A DNA stretch of 64,000 bases. It comes from Entamoeba invadens IP1 (taxonomy: Eukaryota; Evosea; Mastigamoebida; Endamoebidae). How positions within the stretch are numbered: position 1 is the stretch's first letter; every line of letters begins with the position of its first letter. A program made the translations under genes and the position numbers. The stretch covers positions 217,930 to 281,929 of the forward strand of contig NW_004443648.1 in assembly GCF_000330505.1 (NCBI RefSeq), given 5' to 3'. Below the pieces are notes generated by a model, which ran no database searches, was not told the DNA's origin, and saw only the letters and a list, made by a program, of their open reading frames with translations. Below, piece after piece: positions 49,759 to 59,719 of the stretch.

Positions 49759-52563
49759 TTAATCCTCGTGCTTTTTCTCTGCCTTCTGCACATCACCAGT
49801 ATACGTGTCGACATCCTTTCTGATATAATAAAGCACATACGCACTCTTCGAGACTATAGATGCCTCTCCTATTTTGGAAGTCGATGAATCGTTGAAATCA
49901 TACCAGTCTTTCCCAACACGCGCAGAAGCAACATAGTGTCCGCCCCCAAGGGAACCAGAGTGATTGCTGACGGCATACAAGTTGTAGATTGGGGGTGTCT
50001 TTGGATCATACTTTTTCACGTATTGTGTTAAGTCAAGGTCATAAATTGGGAAGTCGACAAGTGTTGAGATCTTGTCTCTAACACTTCCGCCAACACTCCC
50101 AAACCGCTTCAAATGAATAACTAATATCTCGTTAGTGCTCCATATATCCATCTTTTTCTTGCATGTTTGGTGTGTCTTACAAGTTGAGCAGTAGACAGTA
50201 TTGTCTCCTGTTAAGTGTTCTTCTTCTTCAAACAACTCGAAACATTCATATAAGGTGACTGGATCCGTTTCTTCTGTGTTGTAGTATGAGGAATATGGTT
50301 GAATGATGTATCTGTACCCTTCTTTGGCAATATTCACAGCTTGGACAATACCACTAGAAACAGCCTTGTATTCAAACGCATTAATATACTTCTCTTCTTT
50401 CTTTTGGATCTGTTCTTCTTCTTTTTTTGATACTTCTTTCTTCTCATCATCTTTCTCGGCATTCTTAGCAGCGTCTGCGTTGGTCATGTTGTTGTTGGAA
50501 GATTCTTTCTCCTTATTGTTGTTGCTAACAACAACTTCTTTTGTTTCGTTGTTCTCTGTTTTGGCATTCGAAATAGTTTCTGTGTTTTTTGTTCCAGTTG
50601 GAGGAGTGGTATCACCTTTCTTTTCATCTTTCTTCTCTTCCTTCTTTTCGTTGGTTTCAGTTCTGTTGTAATAAGAGTATGAACTCACCTTGTAATCATC
50701 TTTGAACAACACAACAAGTGCCTTATCTACTTCTTCAAGACTCTTTTTCTTATCAAAAACGACTGGCATTCTGAAGTCTCGATACGACGAGTAATTCACT
50801 TTAGTATCATACACGACAAATTCCTCACACTTGTCCTGTTTTTCTACAATCCCATACTCACACCCAATTTGAATCGGAGTGTCTTTATCCACAACACCTT
50901 TCACTTCATTTCCATATCCAAGTTCAACAACAATAAAGTCTTTTGGGTCTTGTGTGAACGATGCACTCTTCAGTCCTTCCTCAACTATTTGTTCAAACGT
51001 CTTTCCCTTGACTGAAACTTTCGCCTTCTTCGAGTGCCTGAATTCTTTGTCATACACGTTGAATGATACGGTCGACATTTTGTTTGGTAATTGCAAACTG
51101 ATGAACACATATGGATCAAATCTCAAATTGACGTGTTTACAGACATCACACACAACATTCGACTTAAACTGCCCGGCAAAGAGTGTTGTGATGATCGAGT
51201 CGTTTCTCATCTTGTATCTCTTCCACTCTTCTTGTGCCCAAACTTCATCCCCTTCGCCATTGTAATCCGGAATTTCAACATAGGGTTTCTTCTTCACTTT
51301 ATTGAGATCTTCGTGTATCCCATCAACCAAGAACGACAGTAACTCTTGTGAGTCTTGTTGCTGATACCCACTGAACTGTGGCGCAAATTCTCCAATCGCA
51401 CTTTTGAACTCTCTTGGAGACAAAACCGAGTACCCACCCCAGTACTTGTCCAAAAGCACTTTCCACGCATTCACGAGCTTTCCTCCAGTCCCAAGAGGGT
51501 TGTCTGTATTAATATCATCACTCCAATTTGCGGTGTTGAAAAATTCGTTGAGTGGCATTGTATGGAGTAGACACTGCAATGCGCTATTCATGAAACATGT
51601 ATTTCCCAAATTGCGAAGACCACACACACCCTTTGTTCCGTCCTTTGTCTTCTCGTCATCGTAGTAGTTTCTGTAACTTGATGAAGTGTACTTATTATAA
51701 TTGGACGAGGTGTATTTGTTATAATCTGTAGCAGTACAACTCGAACTATAAGCTGAAAGAGATGGTGCGGCATCTTCGACACCGTGTGACGGGTATAAAT
51801 CGGTTTCAGGCTCTGGATCCGGGAATGTCGGTTTAGCCTTTTCTTCGATCACCGCAGTTAGAGTGTGAGTATTTCCAATAATACTTTTGACTGTTTTGTT
51901 GGTGTCGACCACTTTGTCGCCGTCAGTCACGACAACGTCGTAGTTCTCGAAGATGATTTCTGCTTTGAACAGTTTCTTCAGCTTCTTGATAGTGGTTTGA
52001 AGTGACACACAGGTGAACAACTTGACTTTGCGTTCTTCTTCACGTTGAGTCCCGTCGAGAGCTTTCACCGTCAATTTCAAAATGACTTCGTCCTTCTCTG
52101 TGTATCGCGCAAATGAGTTTTGGAGCTTTTCAATGTAAACAACAGGAAGTGCTGGGAATCGAGTGTTTGGTCTGACGTACAAGTAAATTTTCTTCATGAA
52201 GTCAAAGTTCTTCTTTGAGAGTAAAACATAGTCTACACCTTCTTTGTAGTCATCTTTGATATGATCGGAGTCGTCGATTAACCCAGTCGAGTCGTCGATA
52301 TCGGGTAATTTCATTTCGTCTTCCATGTGACTTCTCTCTGTAATAGATATCTTGTCTAAATAGTTCCCCGCACACTTTTGAACTTGATCGGAAAATTGTT
52401 TGGGGACGGCGCGGAACTTCTCGATGTGATTTGGCGTCAGTTCTTTGCGGTAGTCTTGTGGAAACTTCTCGCACTTCTTTGCGTGGAAAATAGCAGTCAT
52501 GAAATCGTTTTCTTGGACCATGGTCGTTTCATTGAATTGGTTTGGGTCCTTAGTTGGCAACAT
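49759..52563 (-). CDS. Ubiquitin-specific protease (USP4/15-like)
   Basis: 934 residues. The N-terminus (to about 250) has a DUSP/ubiquitin-like plan as in USP4/11/15 (FMKKIYLYVRPNTRFPALPV; ILKLTVKALDG). The Cys box is GLRNLGNTCFMNSALQCL with catalytic Cys near residue 323; the His box is NHSGSLGGGHYVASAR, then WYDFNDSSTSKI. CDVCKHVNL and YCSTCKTHQTCKKK are the zinc-ribbon pairs in the finger subdomain. A roughly 95-residue Lys/Glu/Asn-rich insertion lies in the middle of the catalytic domain, where USP4/15 also have a long insert. It should cleave ubiquitin from substrates. All catalytic residues are present. Confidence 0.93.
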   Translation of the reverse strand: MLPTKDPNQFNETTMVQENDFMTAIFHAKKCEKFPQDYRKELTPNHIEKFRAVPKQFSDQVQKCAGNYLDKISITERSHMEDEMKLPDIDDSTGLIDDSDHIKDDYKEGVDYVLLSKKNFDFMKKIYLYVRPNTRFPALPVVYIEKLQNSFARYTEKDEVILKLTVKALDGTQREEERKVKLFTCVSLQTTIKKLKKLFKAEIIFENYDVVVTDGDKVVDTNKTVKSIIGNTHTLTAVIEEKAKPTFPDPEPETDLYPSHGVEDAAPSLSAYSSSCTATDYNKYTSSNYNKYTSSSYRNYYDDEKTKDGTKGVCGLRNLGNTCFMNSALQCLLHTMPLNEFFNTANWSDDINTDNPLGTGGKLVNAWKVLLDKYWGGYSVLSPREFKSAIGEFAPQFSGYQQQDSQELLSFLVDGIHEDLNKVKKKPYVEIPDYNGEGDEVWAQEEWKRYKMRNDSIITTLFAGQFKSNVVCDVCKHVNLRFDPYVFISLQLPNKMSTVSFNVYDKEFRHSKKAKVSVKGKTFEQIVEEGLKSASFTQDPKDFIVVELGYGNEVKGVVDKDTPIQIGCEYGIVEKQDKCEEFVVYDTKVNYSSYRDFRMPVVFDKKKSLEEVDKALVVLFKDDYKVSSYSYYNRTETNEKKEEKKDEKKGDTTPPTGTKNTETISNAKTENNETKEVVVSNNNKEKESSNNNMTNADAAKNAEKDDEKKEVSKKEEEQIQKKEEKYINAFEYKAVSSGIVQAVNIAKEGYRYIIQPYSSYYNTEETDPVTLYECFELFEEEEHLTGDNTVYCSTCKTHQTCKKKMDIWSTNEILVIHLKRFGSVGGSVRDKISTLVDFPIYDLDLTQYVKKYDPKTPPIYNLYAVSNHSGSLGGGHYVASARVGKDWYDFNDSSTSKIGEASIVSKSAYVLYYIRKDVDTYTGDVQKAEKKHED

Positions 52564-53174
52564 ACACCTTTGAGGTTTTACAGTTCAAGATAATAACTTA
52601 AGAGGTTCGGTGAGTCTTTTTAAATTGTGTTATTTTTCTTTTTGTATGCTGTTCTTTTTGTTGCAAATAATCTTGTTATTTTTTTGAATTTTTGAACTAT
52701 TTTTATGGTTTTTATTTAGTATTATGCAGAATTTAAATTTACACCCAACGCATTTTTGGATCATCTCAATTAATCATCAATAAATTTTAGTTTTTTGCAT
52801 TTATCAAGTAATGAGGTTTATTAATTTTTTTTTATAATTTATTAAATTTAAAATTAACTGCTTTTATTATAATAATATAATAAAAATACCTATTAAAAAT
52901 TATAATTTTTATGAAAACAACATCTGAAATATATAAAAAAATACAATAAGATAACAATTTCTGCTCAAATATTTATTTTAACTATTTATTAATTGAAATT
53001 ACTTAAAAATTATTATTACTTGTATAATTGATGATTAATAAATAAATTAAAAAATAATAATACATTTATAAATAGACTTTTGTTATAAACAACAATAAAA
53101 AAATAATACTTCAAAATGTTATTAATTGAAAGAAAAAACGAAGAAATAAAAAAAAAACAATAAAACCAAAAGTG
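52564..53174. other. AT-rich divergent intergenic region
   Basis: About 610 bp, nearly all A/T, between divergent genes. A 12-bp inverted pair (ATTAATCATCAA near 52770 and its complement near 53030) is the only structure seen. Confidence 0.45.
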
Positions 53175-55946
53175 ATGAATGAGATTGAGATGGATGAACT
53201 TGCAACAGATAATTCTTTATCTGTTGGACCAAAAGACGTACCTCTCAATTCAAATCCGACGACAGTCGAGTCTCATTCCGTATTAACGCCACCTGTAAAT
53301 AAAAAGCACAATTGGTATAAACGACTTGCCTCTACGGCAGTGTTTGTTATCCTTCTTTTTAGTTATCTCTTTTGTTACATCTCGTTAGAAGACGTTGAAG
53401 AGATGGAAGTGTTTAAGAAGGGTATAGTAGGTGGGTTTGTCCTCATTCTATTGATTATTATGTTCTTCACCTTTCAAGCCATTTTACTCTTACCAACCAT
53501 CCAACGACTTATTCACCGGATTCCTTATTTGGACCGTGTTATGGCGTTCTTTTACAAGAATTACAATCACCAAACCTTTGTATTCAAATTGCCGAACTTG
53601 GACAAAATGATCGAGCGAATCCACAACGATCCCCCTGTCGAAAAGGTCAATCGGACTCCGATTAATACGATCATCCACTCGTACAGATCATTTATTAAAA
53701 CACACACAACAACTATCAAAATATTCACCGTGACACTCTCGATCGTGGCAATTTGTTTTTCCCTCGCGCTCATATATCTTGTCGTACAACAAACAGAAAC
53801 ATTTAGAAATGCTTACATACAAACATTCATCATATCCGCTTTGATCATTTCGTACGTTCTAATTTGCTTAATTGTGCAGATCAAAATTGTCGAAATTATC
53901 GTTATCGTGTTACATTCACTATTTTACGTGTTTTACAAACGAATCGTCGTCGCCCCATCAATCTTTATTGCGTTATCTATGCTCTCCGTCTCGACGGCTT
54001 TGTTCCTTTCAAAAGTCCCAACAACATCAACAACAGTTTTGGAATGGTTCCACACAGCAATTTATTCGTCGACGTTTGCAGTGACCATGCTACTCTTTAC
54101 ATTGTTTGTGGTGGGATTTGTGTTGTTTCAAAGTCGATTCAAATGTTCTGACTTTGGGAAAGTTATGCGGAAGTATTTGCGCTCGATATTTATCACGCAT
54201 TGGTGCGCAACGTTGACATACACGACATTCTTATTACTGTTTTTGATCAGTGCGGCCAGCTCTTGGTGTTTAACTGTTATGACCTTCAGTAAACTGAACG
54301 TCCCAAATTCATTCAACTCCATCGAAAACACTAACACAATTAATATCGAAAATGTGCCAGTTATAACAAGACCACTCTCACAAATCACTTTTGGCTGTGG
54401 AATTGACAATTACTACCGAGCTGAATACACTAAACCGACTATTCTAACACCAACAATGGACTTTTCAAACTATTTGCAGTTGTCAGTTACATCACAAGAT
54501 TACTACCACATCACAAGTTCACATATTCCAATGAATGGCGTTATTTTGTTCCCTTCAGATATTTTGGAAGAGAAGAATAAGACGAAACAATACCGCGTTG
54601 TTGCTATATTACCCGAGCATTTGGGCAATTTGGTGAGTGGCGATATTGGATATCGATATCTCCAGGAAACCTTTGCGCAAAACGATTTGATTGCGATTTC
54701 AATCGACTCGACATTTTTCGATAAAGACGCCAGTGGTAACTGGATTGTTGTTAAAAACAGCAACGCAACACAACGCGAGAGATACATAGAAGTAAGGAGT
54801 TTACTTGCACTCAACACACTCAATTACTTAGAAACAGAACTGAACAAGTATTTCAATGTTACCATTTGGGTCGAAAAATTTGGGCTGTTTGGTGATAGAA
54901 CGGGCGGGAGTGTTGGGATCAAAATGGTGGAGACGCTCAAAGACAACGTCGCATATCCTTTGTTATACAAAAATGCGATTCAAAAGAACTTACAAGTGGT
55001 TTCATTCAGTGGCCTTTCAATACAAGAAATTATCAACAAAACGTTATTCAGTGACATCTGTTCATATTTTATCGAAGTTGTGCCTTCAATTCCAGCATAT
55101 CCAAAACCATTTTTGGTGAGTTACAGTCACTTCCCAGAACAGGATATAAATCTCCACAATGAGACCACTGAAAGTAGCGAAAACATTTTAAAAAATGAAG
55201 TGACTTTGTTATATACAGGGGCTTTGATAATCCAACGTGGGAATGCAAACAACTATAATAGCGAATATGTCGAGGAGGACAGTGGCATTTTAATCGACAA
55301 AATATTCCCTTCTACACAGCACTATATGGAAAAAGAGGAGTTGCAATACACAGTTTCTCTCTTTGTGGGGAGCCACTTCATTTGCAATTTGAACGAGCGG
55401 TGTTTCAATTATCAAATGTTAAGAGACTTTAAAATAGCAGACGAAGTGCTTCCAACGACGTCGGCGTATTTCAACACGTACAAAAGTAACAAAGACATTT
55501 TACTCGACTCGAATGGAACACTTTTCCACAACGTCACATCGTCCACAAATGCGGAATTCGTTGGGTTGTTTTACCAAAATGCGTACCAACAATTACATCG
55601 AAACATGAAGTGCCAAACTCTGTGTAAGTACACTTTAACTTTAGGAAACAAAATAAGCGCCTTAGGACTGAAATTCGACTTTTTCCAAAACAACGCATCT
55701 TCAGAATTTAACAACTACTTGTATATCAGGTATAACACAGACACTATTGTTGAGCTTTCAAAGTTTAAGTACGTTGGCATTCCTCAAGACGATGAGAGCA
55801 CGGCCAAATTCAAGTTGGGGAAATTGCACTTTTTGCAGACGTTTGAGTTCGACGTTTTTGAAAATGAAACGAGTGTTTACATCGACGAGATAACGTTAGT
55901 ATTTGTTGGGGAGGTCTTGCTTGACAACGTCGCTATTTACAACTAG
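53175..55946 (+). CDS. Large polytopic membrane protein with hydrolase-like luminal domain
   Basis: 923 residues from the ATG at 53175. Seven or eight membrane spans fall in the first 365 residues (ASTAVFVILLFSYLFCYISL, GGFVLILLIIMFFTFQAI, TFIISALIISYVLICLIV, FAVTMLLFTLFVVGFVLF, TTFLLLFLISAASSW). A soluble region of about 550 residues follows, with at least nine N-glycosylation sequons (NKT, NAT, NVT, NKT, NET, NGT, NVT, NAS, NET), so it is probably outside the cell or in the lumen. Part of it recalls an alpha/beta-hydrolase: RVVAILPEHLGNLVSGD ... QNDLIAISIDSTFFD, then FGLFGDRTGGSVGIK at the nucleophile elbow, where the Ser of G-x-S-x-G would be Arg. No named family recognised. Confidence 0.7.
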   Translation: MNEIEMDELATDNSLSVGPKDVPLNSNPTTVESHSVLTPPVNKKHNWYKRLASTAVFVILLFSYLFCYISLEDVEEMEVFKKGIVGGFVLILLIIMFFTFQAILLLPTIQRLIHRIPYLDRVMAFFYKNYNHQTFVFKLPNLDKMIERIHNDPPVEKVNRTPINTIIHSYRSFIKTHTTTIKIFTVTLSIVAICFSLALIYLVVQQTETFRNAYIQTFIISALIISYVLICLIVQIKIVEIIVIVLHSLFYVFYKRIVVAPSIFIALSMLSVSTALFLSKVPTTSTTVLEWFHTAIYSSTFAVTMLLFTLFVVGFVLFQSRFKCSDFGKVMRKYLRSIFITHWCATLTYTTFLLLFLISAASSWCLTVMTFSKLNVPNSFNSIENTNTINIENVPVITRPLSQITFGCGIDNYYRAEYTKPTILTPTMDFSNYLQLSVTSQDYYHITSSHIPMNGVILFPSDILEEKNKTKQYRVVAILPEHLGNLVSGDIGYRYLQETFAQNDLIAISIDSTFFDKDASGNWIVVKNSNATQRERYIEVRSLLALNTLNYLETELNKYFNVTIWVEKFGLFGDRTGGSVGIKMVETLKDNVAYPLLYKNAIQKNLQVVSFSGLSIQEIINKTLFSDICSYFIEVVPSIPAYPKPFLVSYSHFPEQDINLHNETTESSENILKNEVTLLYTGALIIQRGNANNYNSEYVEEDSGILIDKIFPSTQHYMEKEELQYTVSLFVGSHFICNLNERCFNYQMLRDFKIADEVLPTTSAYFNTYKSNKDILLDSNGTLFHNVTSSTNAEFVGLFYQNAYQQLHRNMKCQTLCKYTLTLGNKISALGLKFDFFQNNASSEFNNYLYIRYNTDTIVELSKFKYVGIPQDDESTAKFKLGKLHFLQTFEFDVFENETSVYIDEITLVFVGEVLLDNVAIYN

Positions 55947-56033
55947 CCGCCAGCCTTTGAAAGACATTTGTTATTAATTTAATTCTTTATTAATAAAATA
56001 ATAGTTCATGGAAATTAACAAACTTCTAATTTG

Positions 56034-56076
56034 TTATTAAAAAATGTTATTCGAAGGGTTAGAATATAAAGAAGAC
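56034..56076 (+). promoter_or_regulatory. Promoter region of the NOP9 gene
   Basis: Contains AAAAAATGTTATTCG (56039-56053) and a TATA-like AGAATATAAAG (56061-56071) about 26-36 bp before the ATG at 56097. A 20-bp stretch covering the first word also occurs exactly at 65-84. Confidence 0.4.
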
Positions 56077-56096
56077 TGAAAAAAGTCTTTCTAGAG

Positions 56097-57527
56097 ATGG
56101 CGGAGAGTTGTAAGTATTTAAAAGAAATGTCGTACGCTCTTGTGAACGATCCGGATAACAAGGAGAGTATAGTAGAAAACACATTAAAAGGGATTGAAGG
56201 TGATGAAGTCTTGTTATTGACGCACCCAAGAGGGTCACTGTTGTTTGAGAAATTTATACCCTATTTTACTAAAGACCAAATCAATGCACTTTTTGGGAAC
56301 ATTCGCGAGAAACTGATAGAGATAATAGTCGACTCATACGCTTCACGTGTTTTAGAGGACTTGTACAAACACTATGAGGTCTTACTTCCAAGTATTGCGC
56401 ACGACGAAATAACGAAGGTGTTGGGAATAGTGACCGACCCATTTCTGGAAAAGGACGTGAACCTCTCGCAAATTTTCGAAGCGTCCACGGGGGCACATGC
56501 ATTTGCGGCGTTACTCCGCATGATCAGACCGTACTCTTCAGATGTCAAAAACTTCATCAATAAAGTGACTGATTGTGTGTTACCGGAAGGCAGTAAAGAA
56601 ATTGCGGTTGAAGAGATTCCAATAGCGATTGAGTTAATGAAGATACCTGAATCGAGGATTCGAAGCGTCTTACTCCCAGTAATAGCGAATAAGGTACCAA
56701 TAACTGATAAGGACTGGTCGATATTGGTCGAAGGTGCATTGACTGTAATGGACCAAGCGACGTTACAGACGTTTGGAGAGAAGCAAATCACTGAGGAGAA
56801 TGTAGTCGACCCCGTTGGGAATCATGTTGTACAAAAGTATTTAGAAATATCGGAGAACCCTAAAAAGGCGTTACAAGTGTGTTACAAATGTATCGCAGAA
56901 ATAGTGAAAAATAGGTATCACATGTTATTAGTCCAAATGCTGAAAGCGTCACAGAAGTGTGATAAAACTGTACGACAAGAGTTGGTTGAGAGAATAGAAG
57001 GGGAGATCTGTGGGAGAGGAAATGTGTTTGAAGAAGGCCGGAAAGAGTGGATGAAGAACCAGAAGAATTTTATCGACTATGGCTTCTCCGTGGTCTTTCA
57101 AGAAATTTTTGTGACACCGTGTAAAGCTTCACAGAGTGTCGTACAGAAATTCACCGATTTAAAAATAGAAACCATGTTGAAATATTTCTGCGATCCGATG
57201 GGGAGTCGATTAAGTGAGGCTTATATCTCCGTATTACCGAGAAATACCGTCGGTGAATTATTGAAGACTTTATCGGGGAGGTTGAGAGAAATCGCCTGTA
57301 ACAAAAGTGGGTCGCATATCGTGGATAAGATATTTGAGAAGTGTGACATTAAAGACAAAGAGGCGATGGTCAAAGAATATATGGTGGACTACTCTGTGAT
57401 GGAAAAGGATTTCTTTGGACGAAAGGTACTTATTAATGCAAAAGTAACGGATTATAGGACAGATGCGTCGAAGTGGAAGTCTCGAATTAATGTTAAGGAA
57501 AAGTTTAAGAAGGAATTTTCTAAGTGA
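56097..57527 (+). CDS. NOP9: NOP9-like Pumilio-repeat nucleolar protein
   Basis: 476 residues of Puf-type helical repeats: LLLTHPRGSLLFEKFIPYF, EIIVDSYASRVLEDLYKHY, NVVDPVGNHVVQKYLEI, YFCDPMGSRLSEAYIS and IACNKSGSHIVDKIFEKC. The end, EKDFFGRKVLINAKVTDYRT followed by a W, matches the NOP9 terminal block (D.WG.KV......Y..R...W). NOP9 binds pre-rRNA in the nucleolus and controls 20S pre-rRNA cleavage for 40S assembly. The spread of repeats at both ends with a spacer between them fits NOP9 better than classical Pumilio proteins. Confidence 0.82.
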   Translation: MAESCKYLKEMSYALVNDPDNKESIVENTLKGIEGDEVLLLTHPRGSLLFEKFIPYFTKDQINALFGNIREKLIEIIVDSYASRVLEDLYKHYEVLLPSIAHDEITKVLGIVTDPFLEKDVNLSQIFEASTGAHAFAALLRMIRPYSSDVKNFINKVTDCVLPEGSKEIAVEEIPIAIELMKIPESRIRSVLLPVIANKVPITDKDWSILVEGALTVMDQATLQTFGEKQITEENVVDPVGNHVVQKYLEISENPKKALQVCYKCIAEIVKNRYHMLLVQMLKASQKCDKTVRQELVERIEGEICGRGNVFEEGRKEWMKNQKNFIDYGFSVVFQEIFVTPCKASQSVVQKFTDLKIETMLKYFCDPMGSRLSEAYISVLPRNTVGELLKTLSGRLREIACNKSGSHIVDKIFEKCDIKDKEAMVKEYMVDYSVMEKDFFGRKVLINAKVTDYRTDASKWKSRINVKEKFKKEFSK

Positions 57528-57708
57528 TTGTTGTGGTAAAGTTCATCGAATATTATTAATTATATTCTATTATTAATATACTATTAGTAAAAGTTGCTAA
57601 TAGAAATTACTCAAATTCACGAACTTGGGAACAAAAGATACGTGTTTTGGAGTTTCAATGAGAAAACACAAACTCAAACTATTCGATAATAATAAAAGGT
57701 GTGTCGCT

Positions 57709-58050
57709 TTATGGTGGTGAACACGCGACATCATCGTCACCACTTTTTAACATGTGTTTCAAAATATCTTCTCCAAGTGAACTATTCTATGTGTCATTTT
57801 TCATGTTAATTTCATATATTGTAAATATGTGTGAACAAACATCTTTGGGTATTTGTTGTGGCTTTGTAATAGCTATTGGGATCTCACACTTTTCATCGTC
57901 GAAGTCGCGCTCCTCTGCGGTCCCCGGAGTGGCACCTTTTGGCATCTCGATGTTTATCTTTTTAAAGAAAGAAGACTTAATATCGGAGTAGCTCTCTTTT
58001 GACGAGTCGTTTAAGTATTCTCCTTCGTATAACTCGTTAGATTTGTCCAT
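57709..58050 (-). CDS. Small hypothetical protein, 95 aa (2 exons)
   Basis: Exon 1 57841-58050 and exon 2 57709-57786, joined across a 54-bp GTTTGT...CATAG intron in phase 0. It begins MDKSNELYEGEYLNDSSKE; the middle has GATPGTAEERDFDDEKCEIP; the end is acidic, GEDILKHMLKSGDDDVACSP. Without splicing, the frame runs into an AT-rich, non-protein-like tail. No domain recognised, soluble, probably disordered with one C-terminal helix. Confidence 0.65.
57787..57840 (-). other. Intron of the 95-aa gene
   Basis: 54 bp, GTTTGT donor, ACATAG acceptor; a second TAG five bases later would shift the frame. Confidence 0.7.
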
Positions 58051-58667
58051 TGCTTTTGCCAACGGTAGATATCTTTTTATTCTTTTTCTTCTTGTTAAAA
58101 AACCTACTCTGGCACTCCCTTTTTCCCTCTTTTTTTAATCATTTTCGTATCTGTTGAAATTCATTAAAAAATCTTATAACCTTTTTATTTTAAAAACTAT
58201 TTTTTTGAAGTTTCTTCATTAGATCATTTAAAATTGAGTGAATGATTCACAAATTATAGTCACTGAAACTATTAAGTAGCTACGTTATGAACTACGAGTT
58301 AATCACAATATCAAGTAAATACTAATTCAGTTTTTTAATTAACAACTTAATTATTTTAACTACATTCAAAGTTTTTTATACACAATAATTGGATAGTATA
58401 CAAGTAAAAGAGTTATAAATAGTGTTAAAAAGATTGTTTTTAACGGTTAATTTGTAAAATGTTTTATATAACATTTTCAAAAAACTTCTACAAAAAAATT
58501 TCTCTGAACCTTTTTTCTTTATTATTAAATAATAGTATAAAACTAATTAAATACTCAAACAATATTAAATAGTAAATTTAATTAAAAGTAGTCTATTACA
58601 AACATGAAAAAATGTTTTAAAAATGTTTTAAAAATGTTTTAAAAAATGTTTTTCAAATAAAGACGAA
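58051..58667. other. AT-rich spacer ending in an AAAAATGTTTT tandem array
   Basis: About 615 bp with no frame of note. The last 60 bp before the coiled-coil gene's stop hold four tandem copies of the 11-bp word AAAAATGTTTT. Confidence 0.55.
58606..58653. repeat. Four tandem copies of AAAAATGTTTT
   Basis: Period 11, with small length differences in the A and T runs in the first and last copies. Each unit is close to palindromic. The same word occurs singly before several genes in the window. Confidence 0.75.
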
Positions 58668-59531
58668 TTAACTTGTGTCATACATTTTACGAACAAAGTT
58701 GTTCCACGAAGCAACTGGAATTTTTTTGGTCCTAAAGTCCGACAAAAGTTCTTTAGAATCAACTTCCAGTACATTTCCCGTTAAGTGCGAGTAGAGTGCA
58801 ATTAAGGAATTGACATAGACAGTTTGCTCTTCGACTCCAGCCAACATGAGGTGCGAATAATTTGGGACATCTTCAAATTGATTATGAGGGAAGTTGATCA
58901 ATTCGGTTTGTGTTGCTTCGAGTTGGCTATTTGCAATGTTCACATCGCCTTGAAGGTTCTTTACTTTGGTTTTCAAAACACTGATTTCCTTTTCAAGTAC
59001 ACAGATCGCACCTTTGCGTTTTTCGATTGTTGTCATTACCACTGATAACTCCGCCTCGTTTTGAGTCACTTCATCTCCAAGCGTCTTATTCTCCTTTTCG
59101 ATTGTTTCGAGTGACTTTTTGGCAGAACCCAACTGGACAGACAAGTAGTCGGACGTGTTCTGAAGAGAAGATTGAATTTGGGAATTCTCGGTCTCCATTT
59201 TCGTCAAGTCGCTGCTTATCCCATCAAACACCTCTTTTTGTTTTAAAGTGACTTGGCGCTGTTTCATAGTTATTGTATTGAAAGAATCAAAAAGTAATTC
59301 AAGTTGACGCTCTTGACTCTCGATCGCCGATTTGAATCGAAAGAGCTTTGCAGAGAACTCAGTGTTTTCGTTCGTTGATTGGTCACAGCGCTCGGAAAGG
59401 CCATTTTTTGTTAAAGATGAGTCAACAACGCAGGGGAATAATGTCGAAAGGTCAGAGAGCTCTTTGTCACACGCAGACTCCTCTTCGACAAGTCGGGCAA
59501 GCTCCGCTTCAAGTTCGTCAGTCTTCGACAT
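58668..59531 (-). CDS. Coiled-coil protein, 287 aa
   Basis: ATG start, intact. Long heptad regions: about 1-25, 60-135 (RFKSAIESQERQLELLFDSF) and 135-215 (KKSLETIEKENKTLGDEVTQ; LEKEISVLKTKVKNLQGDVN). A short globular C-terminus follows (GVEEQTVYVNSLIALYSHLT; IPVASWNNFVRKMYD). The plan, a coiled coil with a small C-terminal head, is that of several kinetochore, SNARE-tether and septum proteins, e.g. Spc24/Spc25-like, but no motif settles it. It is divergent from the homeobox gene, with about 190 bp between the two ATGs. Confidence 0.72.
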   Translation of the reverse strand: MSKTDELEAELARLVEEESACDKELSDLSTLFPCVVDSSLTKNGLSERCDQSTNENTEFSAKLFRFKSAIESQERQLELLFDSFNTITMKQRQVTLKQKEVFDGISSDLTKMETENSQIQSSLQNTSDYLSVQLGSAKKSLETIEKENKTLGDEVTQNEAELSVVMTTIEKRKGAICVLEKEISVLKTKVKNLQGDVNIANSQLEATQTELINFPHNQFEDVPNYSHLMLAGVEEQTVYVNSLIALYSHLTGNVLEVDSKELLSDFRTKKIPVASWNNFVRKMYDTS

Positions 59532-59719
59532 TTCTCAAATATAAAAACATTTTTTTAGTTTATCTCAAAATGTTTTTCAAATTGCGAAAAAGCAAAAAAA
59601 TTTAAAAAATCTGGACATTGTTTTTTTTAACATTTGAAAAAAAATGTTTAATCAAAACGAAAGTGTGATCGAAACGAATAATTCGAAATGTGAAAAGACA
59701 CGATCTTTACAACTCAAAG
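59532..59719. promoter_or_regulatory. Shared divergent promoter, coiled-coil and homeobox genes
   Basis: 188 bp separate the two ATGs. It holds three copies of an A-run/ATGTT/T-run word in either orientation (about 59547-59557, 59567-59577 and 59638-59650). No clear TATA box. Confidence 0.45.

Noticed and set aside
50303..50671. Plus-strand hydrophobic frame opposite the ubiquitin protease
   Set aside because: Mirror of the Lys/Glu/Asn-rich insertion; apparent membrane spans are an artefact of the opposite strand.
52770..53041. Widely spaced 12-bp inverted pair as a possible MITE
   Set aside because: All A/T-rich except one or two bases, no target duplication and no longer end match; chance is likely.
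57701..57991. Plus-strand frame of 96 codons
   Set aside because: Antisense to the small two-exon gene at 57709-58050, which has a consistent splice and better composition.
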